64,000 nt of DNA, from positions 62,001-126,000 of the IMG/VR virus record IMGVR_UViG_3300030106_005509. The stretch is one strand, 5' to 3'. The DNA is from a virus. The notes under the pieces are model-generated. The model did no database searches. It saw nothing but the letters and a program-made list of their open reading frames with translations, and was not told the DNA's origin. Below, one piece after another: positions 58,885-64,000 of the stretch (position 1 is its first letter; each line of letters starts with the position of its first letter). The position numbers and the translations under genes are program-made.

Positions 58885-59501
58885 TACCACGCTTTACAAG
58901 ACCAATATCTTGCCTTCCATCTAGGGCCGGGATTATCGCAATTATGTCTAGCTCTAAAACTCTTGCGTCTTTCCGGGTCATTTTTCTTGATCTTCATGTT
59001 AGGATCACCGAAGTTTACCTTCACAACATTACCCTTTTCGTTTTTAACATAGACAGATCGTTTCTTTGGCCCATCTGGTGTTAAAAATGGTTTGCCTAGT
59101 TTTACTTTTCTACCTTGATATTCTGCGGCATCAGACTTTTTGTCCTTACGAAGAAGCTCAAAGTCTTCTTTACTGACTTTGCCATCTTTATTTTTATCAA
59201 GCGCGTCTTTTTGCTCCTTAGACATTTTTTCTTGAGCTTTTTTCCAAGACTTTGGATCTGGTCTATCTGGATCTCCGGGTTTTGCAGGCTTATACTTCTT
59301 GCCTTCTTTCTGTTTCTTTTTTCTAATATTTTCCCAGAGTCCCGGCCTATCAGCCGCAACATCCCATTCCTCAACTTCTTCTCCGAAATCCACATAATCC
59401 TCTTCTTCAGGAAACACAAAGTTTTCCGCTGTGATTTCTTCTTCAAAGCCGCCAGAGGCATAATCTTCCATAGCTTCTGTGTACTTGTTTTCTTTAAACA
59501 T
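58884..59501 (-). CDS. EF-hand phage protein with conserved Cys C-terminal domain
   Basis: A protein of 205 residues from the ATG that overlaps the upstream stop (TAATG, 59501). D102-K-N-K-D-G-K-V-S-K-E-D113 is a canonical EF-hand calcium loop. The acidic N-terminal half has a long charged linker. The last 60 residues (V-Y-V-K-N-E-K-G-N-V-V-K-V then S-F-R-A-R-H-N-C-D and W-S-C-K-A-W) match a tail domain I associate with many phage and environmental virus proteins. It is likely a virion or head-associated protein. Confidence 0.65.
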   Translation of the reverse strand: MFKENKYTEAMEDYASGGFEEEITAENFVFPEEEDYVDFGEEVEEWDVAADRPGLWENIRKKKQKEGKKYKPAKPGDPDRPDPKSWKKAQEKMSKEQKDALDKNKDGKVSKEDFELLRKDKKSDAAEYQGRKVKLGKPFLTPDGPKKRSVYVKNEKGNVVKVNFGDPNMKIKKNDPERRKSFRARHNCDNPGPRWKARYWSCKAW

Positions 59502-60739
59502 TATTTCCAACCTTCTAATATAAATCTAAGTGAGTTTCTACCTAGTAAGTTTGTTATTGTGCCATCTGAATACTTGTCTGTATTTATAGATGACTTTAGT
59601 GATTTAAGATACCTAGTCAATCTAGGAAGCTCTGATATGTCTGTGATTTCATCTGGAGGGTCAGTAAAACCATCGAAGTCTGTGCCTATCGCAAGAACCT
59701 GATCTCCAGCTATGTTTATTATATGATCTATTGTTTTCTCTATATACTTTAAACCTAGAGAGGAATCTATTGGACTTAGCCAGTAGTTCATAAAAATTAT
59801 ACCTATAAGGCAATTATGGTCAGCCAGCCATTCTATCTCCCAATCCTCTAGATTTAGCGGATCTGGATTAACACCAAAAGCTCCAATGTGACTGGCAATA
59901 ACTTTTGAAAGGTCGTCACCTACAATTTTATACACTTGCTGTCTAGCTTTAGGAGTGCAATGTGTTATGTCTATAATCATACCCATGTCTTTCATGGCTT
60001 GCACAACTTTTTTGCCAGTTGATGTGAGACCTTTGTTCATATCCCAACCAGCCATTAACTGCTTCCAGTTACTACTTTTAATGCCATACTCTGGGTATGG
60101 GAAAACAGGAGACACTAAATGATTTGGGTAGAAATGAGCTAGGGTAAGATAAGCGACACCTCTATCGTAAAAGTGTTCAAGGTTTTTTAATATTTCATCT
60201 TCAACAAGAGGTTTTAAGGCAGTAGATTCTTCTACTCTTTTCTTGGCAAGTTCACCATTTAAAGAATGACCACCCTCTACAGAATGAATCATTGCTATTT
60301 CGTGGTCTACTATACACTCTTCAAGCTCTTGGATGTTCTTTACAAATCTAAACTTTTTGCTTGGCTCCGATTCGTTATACTTTTCGACCTCTGCCTCCAT
60401 ACGATCCATCATAGCGTTGGTTGCGTCAAAGTAAGTTGGCTTGAAGACTCTTTCATTTACAGAAGGGTAGAGCCATTTTAGAAACTTGATTAGTTTTTGA
60501 TCGTCAACCCACTCTATTTCGGGAATGTAAGAAGTCGAAAGAACCACATTCAAACCACCTTCTTCCATTTTAGGGAGGGTGTTTCTTTCGCTGAGAGGCC
60601 AGAAAGCTCTTTTGTACAGCTTAGTTAAGAACCTAGAGTCTTTGCCATCAAGAGAGCGGTCAAATAGAAAGTTCTTGAGAGTTCCGTGATTGTGCCAGTC
60701 AAATATTAAGGACTGTTTATGTAAGTCTTCCCAGCTCAT
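59501..60739 (-). CDS. M19 membrane dipeptidase-like protein
   Basis: A protein of 412 residues. D-W-H-N-H at the start, H-S-V-E-G-G-H, L-T-L-A-H, I-I-D-I-T-H-C, A-S-H-I-G and I-G-T-D-F-D-G match renal dipeptidase (M19) metal and substrate motifs. The usual H-x-D at the first site reads H-N-H. No signal peptide is seen, so it is probably cytoplasmic. It may hydrolyse dipeptides or D-amino-acid-containing peptides. This is unusual in a phage. Confidence 0.82.
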   Translation of the reverse strand: MSWEDLHKQSLIFDWHNHGTLKNFLFDRSLDGKDSRFLTKLYKRAFWPLSERNTLPKMEEGGLNVVLSTSYIPEIEWVDDQKLIKFLKWLYPSVNERVFKPTYFDATNAMMDRMEAEVEKYNESEPSKKFRFVKNIQELEECIVDHEIAMIHSVEGGHSLNGELAKKRVEESTALKPLVEDEILKNLEHFYDRGVAYLTLAHFYPNHLVSPVFPYPEYGIKSSNWKQLMAGWDMNKGLTSTGKKVVQAMKDMGMIIDITHCTPKARQQVYKIVGDDLSKVIASHIGAFGVNPDPLNLEDWEIEWLADHNCLIGIIFMNYWLSPIDSSLGLKYIEKTIDHIINIAGDQVLAIGTDFDGFTDPPDEITDISELPRLTRYLKSLKSSINTDKYSDGTITNLLGRNSLRFILEGWK

Positions 60740-61123
60740 TTAATTAACCCCGCTACCCACGACAAAAATTGGCGAATCAAATTCTTGATAGAATCGAGGA
60801 AAGGGCATGACGGACACCTTCAAGTCCGTTGGCTTTTCTTTCACAGAAATACTTTCTAACTGTATAACATTAGATGTTGTAATCTCTGAAGAAAAATTGT
60901 CAGTTTTAGCTTCAACAGTAAAATAAACTCTTGTCTGTTCTTCTAAAAGATTTCCTTTGCCGTCCCAAGCGGGTATAAAAAATTCATGCTCTCTTGTCCA
61001 GCGGTCAAAGACTCTTTGCTCTTTTAGTGAGCCGTTGACATAAATTTTTAATTCCTGACTGGTCACATTTAAGTCTGGGTTTATGATCGGTTCCCACTCA
61101 GCTTTAATTTTTGGGTATTTCAT
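60740..61123 (-). CDS. Hypothetical beta-rich protein
   Basis: A protein of 127 residues, beta-rich with E-L-K-I-Y-V-N-G-S and V-Y-F-T-V-E-A-K. An Ig-like or carbohydrate-binding fold is possible. Coupled by ATGA to the upstream gene and abutting the dipeptidase gene. Confidence 0.45.
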   Translation of the reverse strand: MKYPKIKAEWEPIINPDLNVTSQELKIYVNGSLKEQRVFDRWTREHEFFIPAWDGKGNLLEEQTRVYFTVEAKTDNFSSEITTSNVIQLESISVKEKPTDLKVSVMPFPRFYQEFDSPIFVVGSGVN

Positions 61124-61626
61124 TCTCTTCGCTCCATGAATTTGTGTCTGAAATCTTGTTTTAGTATCTTCAGATGTTTACGTTCAACATCATGGTCTGT
61201 ATGAGTTGTCTTCATGCTTCCACATATAACTCGTAGATATGTATCGCTATTCATATCGTAAAAAGTAAAATGCCACTTTCCATTTATTAGATTCCATCTT
61301 ACGTTTTGTTTATTACTCCATCCAATCTTTAAAGTAATATAGTCTCTTATTACAAAGGCCGAAGTCATCCTGTATTCGTCAGTTGGCTTGCCTTCTATAT
61401 CCATGACTGGAAGTAAAACTTCTTCTCTAAAAGACCAGAAAATGGCCTGCTTCATATAGCAGACCACTCTCTGTTCTATTTCGTCATATCTGTAGACATG
61501 GTTGATTTCTACATAATCGCAGTATTCAACAACTTCTACTTCATAATTATCCGGTGCAGACAGTGCAGTCACATGCATCAACACAGACACAATCACCGCC
61601 GTCAACATCACATTCGCAACCTTCAT
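61120..61626 (-). CDS. Hypothetical protein with possible signal sequence
   Basis: 168 residues if started at 61626; ATGs at 61659, 61608 and 61578 are alternatives. M-L-T-A-V-I-V-S-V-L-M-H-V-T-A-L-S could be a signal peptide, but it lies in another frame of the Cys-rich tail of the upstream gene, so its reality is uncertain. The later part is beta-rich with Y-R-Y-D-E and W-H-F-T-F-Y. An outer-membrane or spanin-like role is a guess. Confidence 0.4.
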   Translation of the reverse strand: MKVANVMLTAVIVSVLMHVTALSAPDNYEVEVVEYCDYVEINHVYRYDEIEQRVVCYMKQAIFWSFREEVLLPVMDIEGKPTDEYRMTSAFVIRDYITLKIGWSNKQNVRWNLINGKWHFTFYDMNSDTYLRVICGSMKTTHTDHDVERKHLKILKQDFRHKFMERRE

Positions 61627-61783
61627 CGCAATCGCAACTTTCTGGAATATTAACTTCAATGGGATTAGATCCCGGAACGTCTATAATAATTCCATCAAGT
61701 CCTCCGTTTTGCCATATGGCTGCAAGCAAAGCAATAAGTATTGATACTATTGCCAAACTTTTTTTACTCTTTACAGCCTTCAT
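61547..61783 (-). CDS. Membrane-anchored Cys-rich acidic protein
   Basis: A protein of 78 residues. The N-terminus K-S-K-K then S-L-A-I-V-S-I-L-I-A-L-L-A-A-I is a membrane anchor. The last 29 residues hold nine cysteines in repeated C-x-C units with Asp/Glu (C-D-C, C-E-C, C-V-C, C-D-C), a metallothionein-like pattern. ATGA overlap with the coiled-coil gene. Metal binding is inferred from composition. Confidence 0.55.
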   Translation of the reverse strand: MKAVKSKKSLAIVSILIALLAAIWQNGGLDGIIIDVPGSNPIEVNIPESCDCDEGCECDVDGGDCVCVDACDCTVCTG

Positions 61784-62124
61784 TGCTTTTCTCCGATCTT
61801 ATTTAGTGTCATATTTATTTTGTCCAGAGTATCACTTACTCTTTGCATTCTTTGTGCTTCAATCTCATTCTTCGCATCATAACGATCCTGTAAGTCATCT
61901 AATATCTTTTCGTAATGATCTCTTTGGTTTTTAAAGTCACTACTAAAAGTTTCTTGCATGACAGAGATTTGTTTCTGATGTGAAGGAAATATAACTTTGG
62001 TTGTATACCATAAGTACCATCCCAATAGTCCTGTAGCCGATATAGTTCCCCAATCAAATGCAAAAGGCATGTTATCGCCAGCTGCAACTAAAAAGGGCGG
62101 CAAAAAAGCTAACAGGGTTTTCAT
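61780..62124 (-). CDS. Membrane coiled-coil protein
   Basis: 114 residues from an ATG with GGAG nine bases upstream (62124); the ATG at 62160 lies in a stable hairpin and is unlikely. L-L-G-W-Y-L-W-Y-T-T-K-V-I is the membrane span, followed by a heptad-rich coiled coil (M-Q-E-T through K-I-N-M-T-L). This is a spanin- or holin-accessory-like layout. Confidence 0.6.
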   Translation of the reverse strand: MKTLLAFLPPFLVAAGDNMPFAFDWGTISATGLLGWYLWYTTKVIFPSHQKQISVMQETFSSDFKNQRDHYEKILDDLQDRYDAKNEIEAQRMQRVSDTLDKINMTLNKIGEKQ

Positions 62125-62145
62125 AATGCAATACTCCATAATATA

Positions 62146-62175
62146 GGGGGCATGGGGCATTTACCCCACACCCCC
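62146..62175 (-). terminator. Stable hairpin after the structural gene
   Basis: A 12-bp G/C stem with two G-U wobbles in the RNA (62175-62164 with 62157-62146) and a six-base loop. No U-run follows, but it lies right after the probable structural gene and is stable enough to protect an mRNA 3' end or slow polymerase. Confidence 0.55.
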
Positions 62176-62192
62176 AACTATTACTAGACTCA

Positions 62193-62858
62193 CTAGCCGG
62201 TTATGTCACTGTAATCTTTCATGTTGTTTGTGTAAGTCACAAAGTCAACGAGATATACAAGTTCACCCGGTACAGATCTTGATGGTCTTGCTGCATCATC
62301 TGGGCTATCAGCTTTCGAGTTGTCGATACTGTTGTGGTTGTATCGTGTTCCTCTGTTTGTGATGCCAGACTTAGCTGCTCCACCACTTGTCAACAGACCT
62401 CCACCAAAGATATCAAATATGGCAGTAGCCCATGTACCTTTTTGGCGTGTACGTTCTGTGAAGTGAAGATTTCCAGCGCGTCTTGCTGTAGTATCACTAC
62501 CCGGAATGGAAAGAATTCCACCAGTAGAAGCAATACCACTGATTAAAGTTGGAGAACCACCTCTAATCAAGAACCCTGTATCTGTTGAAGATCTAGTAAC
62601 TGCTCTTCCATTTGGATTGTAAGCTAGTGTCCCACCAGATCTTGCTGTTGTGATTCCGATTTCATTGGCAGTACCAGTATTGGCTTTAACCATTGAACCG
62701 TAATCTTTAGCACCTTTGATAGTATCAATGATGCTTTTAGTTGTGTGACGAGAACTACCGATGTTACCACCGTTCATAACTACGCCACCGTCGTTGTCTG
62801 CTATACCATCGGAAGTTGAACTTTCGCTGATATAATACTTATGAGTGCTTGTTGCCAT
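62193..62858 (-). CDS. Probable virion structural protein
   Basis: A protein of 221 residues, Gly/Ser/Thr-rich, with no signal peptide or enzyme motif. T-T-A-R-S-G-G-T and T-T-A-R-R-A-G-N suggest loosely repeated beta units, as in tail or decoration proteins. A late-type promoter motif lies 68 bases upstream, identical over 16 bases to that of the probable virion gene at 5091-5801. Confidence 0.5.
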   Translation of the reverse strand: MATSTHKYYISESSTSDGIADNDGGVVMNGGNIGSSRHTTKSIIDTIKGAKDYGSMVKANTGTANEIGITTARSGGTLAYNPNGRAVTRSSTDTGFLIRGGSPTLISGIASTGGILSIPGSDTTARRAGNLHFTERTRQKGTWATAIFDIFGGGLLTSGGAAKSGITNRGTRYNHNSIDNSKADSPDDAARPSRSVPGELVYLVDFVTYTNNMKDYSDITG

Positions 62859-62925
62859 TTCTTTTTCTCTCTATAAAACATGGCTTGCACTTGTCCTATT
62901 CTTCCTAGAATAAAAGTCTTTTCCC

Positions 62926-62941
62926 AATATATTATACACCA
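62926..62941 (-). promoter_or_regulatory. Late-type phage promoter candidate
   Basis: TGGTGTATAATATATT as read on the minus strand, with TATAAT at 62936-62931. It overlaps the end of the DeoC-like gene and precedes the structural gene. It matches the plus-strand motif at 5048-5063 over all 16 bases. Confidence 0.62.
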
Positions 62942-63576
62942 CTTGACAATATATTTTCCGCTATGACTGGCGATGTGAATCTAAAGGCTTCTATGCCTAT
63001 GTCTTCAAATATTTTGTAGTATTTGTCTGTGATACGATTTGAGCATGATATTACAGATAATGAAGTGTTTTTCTGTATAGAATGACATATTATTGCATTG
63101 TCATTTGGGTCGTCTATTATAGAACCTGTAGAGTTTATCAGTGTATAGATGCCGTTTTTTTCTAAAATCTCACATGCTGTTAATATTGTCTTTGGTTCAA
63201 ACAGCCTGTACTCAATTATAGGTCTAAGGGAAACTTCATTCTCCTTGCAGACAGCATTGCAAGCCTTCAAGTCTTCTGACACCTTTTTCCAGTTTCCCTC
63301 TTTTAAATAACCAGAATGTAAAACCAAGTCTATGGCTCTTGCGCCAGATCTTATTGATAAAATTATTTCGTGCAGTCTAACTTGAGTGGTGCTTATTCCG
63401 TATGGAAAGTCAACTACGGCTGAGAACTCCTGATGCTCTATGAAGTCTTGAACGCGATTTAGAAAGCCAGACGGAAGTGCCACAAATTTTGCACCAGATT
63501 GCGAGGATATAAATATAGTCCTCATTAGATCCTCAAACGTAGAATCCTGACTGTAACAGGCTATCTCGGTAAACAT
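62932..63576 (-). CDS. DeoC-like aldolase-fold protein without Schiff-base lysine
   Basis: A TIM-barrel protein of 214 residues. V-V-D-F-P-Y-G with A-I-D83-L-V-L and L-R-P-I-I-E align with deoxyribose-phosphate aldolase. The catalytic K of I-K-T-S-T-G is I147 in L-I-N-S-T-G, and no replacement K stands at the second lysine site. An aldolase is therefore unlikely; it may be a regulator, isomerase or sugar-phosphate-binding protein. It overlaps the sigma-like gene by 16 bases. Confidence 0.6.
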   Translation of the reverse strand: MFTEIACYSQDSTFEDLMRTIFISSQSGAKFVALPSGFLNRVQDFIEHQEFSAVVDFPYGISTTQVRLHEIILSIRSGARAIDLVLHSGYLKEGNWKKVSEDLKACNAVCKENEVSLRPIIEYRLFEPKTILTACEILEKNGIYTLINSTGSIIDDPNDNAIICHSIQKNTSLSVISCSNRITDKYYKIFEDIGIEAFRFTSPVIAENILSSGV

Positions 63577-63995
63577 TCTTTTAGCTTTTCTAACCCTATG
63601 TTTATATATCTTCTGGCTGTTTCTCTACTGTAATTATTTTTAGAAGCTATTTCCTGCATGGTCATCCTGTCAAAAAATCTTTGCTTAATCACTAACTCAT
63701 ACTTGTTTTCTATCTTTGAGAGAGCGTCTTTAATGTGAATTTTCTGGTCTTCGTTTAAAGTTTTGAAATCTTGCACTGGATGGTCAAGAGAGATTGATGA
63801 CTTTCTTTTCCGCCTGTTCATCTTTTGTATCTCTCTTTTACATTCCCAGTCTATCCTGTTATACAAAAAAGATGTAAACTTTCTGCCACCATTTGGGTCA
63901 AAGGCTTTCATAGCCTCCCACAGTGCAATTAGCTTACATCTTTCTATCTCTTCTTTAGGTATCGTATTACGATATCTAGAGCAGACTTTGTTCAT
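63561..63995 (-). CDS. Sigma-like factor (possibly 5' partial)
   Basis: A protein of 144 residues visible. E-R-C-K-L-I-A-L-W-E-A-M-K-A-F-D-P-N-G-G-R-K-F-T-S-F is sigma region 2, and M-T-M-Q-E-I-A-S-K-N-N-Y-S-R-E-T-A-R a region-4 HTH. The frame is open to the right edge, so the real start may lie beyond it; no clear RBS is seen at 63995. It is a probable phage transcription factor, the second in this window. Confidence 0.75.
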   Translation of the reverse strand: MNKVCSRYRNTIPKEEIERCKLIALWEAMKAFDPNGGRKFTSFLYNRIDWECKREIQKMNRRKRKSSISLDHPVQDFKTLNEDQKIHIKDALSKIENKYELVIKQRFFDRMTMQEIASKNNYSRETARRYINIGLEKLKECLPR

Positions 63996-64000
63996 TATCC

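Noticed and set aside
59102-59461. Lys-rich frame of 119 codons within the EF-hand protein gene
   Set aside because: It is a frame shift of the acidic/basic linker and lacks a start context; the EF-hand frame has recognisable motifs.
61899-62087. 62-codon minus-strand frame
   Set aside because: It overlaps the coiled-coil gene in another frame and has no own ribosome site or domain.
62124-62160. Upstream ATG (62160) as start of the coiled-coil membrane gene
   Set aside because: That ATG is in the loop and arm of a strong hairpin; the ATG at 62124 has GGAG at a good distance and begins the membrane segment.
1-64000. tRNA genes
   Set aside because: No gap is long enough with cloverleaf potential; the short gaps contain promoters, terminators or small genes.

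Overview
The window looks like part of a large tailed bacteriophage genome (Caudoviricetes-like), probably infecting a Gram-negative aquatic bacterium. It has a compact phage replication and nucleotide set: SSB, a DnaE-type polymerase in two pieces, a proofreading exonuclease, DnaB-like helicase, DnaG-like primase, a RecA-like recombinase, dNMP kinase, dUTPase, dCMP deaminase, class II ribonucleotide reductase and PhoH. It also has two small sigma-like proteins, many small phage-type proteins and several probable virion proteins. No terminase, capsid or portal gene is visible, so host and taxonomy stay open. Genes are AT-rich, have Shine-Dalgarno sites and are packed very tightly (dozens of ATGA, TAATG or GTGA start/stop overlaps). 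No gap exceeds about 210 bases, and I saw no tRNA, rRNA, CRISPR array or insertion sequence.

Layout. Bases 1-5801 carry three plus-strand genes for probable structural proteins; the first runs off the left edge. A bidirectional terminator at 5826-5866 separates them from the rest, which is all minus strand and read right to left. From right to left: an early-type sigma/DeoC-like pair (63995-62932); a late-promoter-driven probable structural gene (62858-62193); a block of small membrane, Cys-rich and accessory proteins with an M19 dipeptidase, an EF-hand protein and a holin-like protein (62124-58257), ended by a terminator at about 58215-58248; a thioredoxin and a small glycan island (58200-55087); nucleotide metabolism (54878-50754), including a class II RNR with a structured 5' leader; small zinc-ribbon and unknown proteins (50752-48580); and the replication/recombination block (49-37 kb), which ends with SSB and a second sigma-like gene.

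From 36.5 down to 7.9 kb lies the most striking part: about 29 kb of surface-glycan genes. It contains about fifteen glycosyltransferases of several folds, four NAD-dependent sugar epimerases or dehydratases, a PLP sugar aminotransferase fused to a glycosyltransferase, a sugar N-formyltransferase, four methyltransferases, two Fe(II)/2-oxoglutarate-type oxygenases, two nucleotidyltransferases (one fused to a HAD phosphatase), a cupin and a glycerophosphodiesterase-like protein. RmlB-like dehydratase, aminotransferase and formyltransferase sit together and suggest synthesis of a dTDP-4-formamido-4,6-dideoxyhexose. The cluster could decorate the virion or remodel the host surface glycan; the sequence alone does not say which. 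Bases 7.9-5.9 kb hold nuclease, probable annealing-protein and zinc-ribbon genes.

Three small genes too short for routine gene calling were found by reading the junctions: a 41-residue membrane peptide (10206-10331), a 47-residue ribbon-helix-helix protein (51856-51999) and a 56-residue protein (58714-58884). A 16-base identical promoter-like motif precedes two probable virion genes at opposite ends of the window. The RNR leader contains a potential pseudoknot inside an 11-bp stem followed by a U-run and the ribosome binding site.
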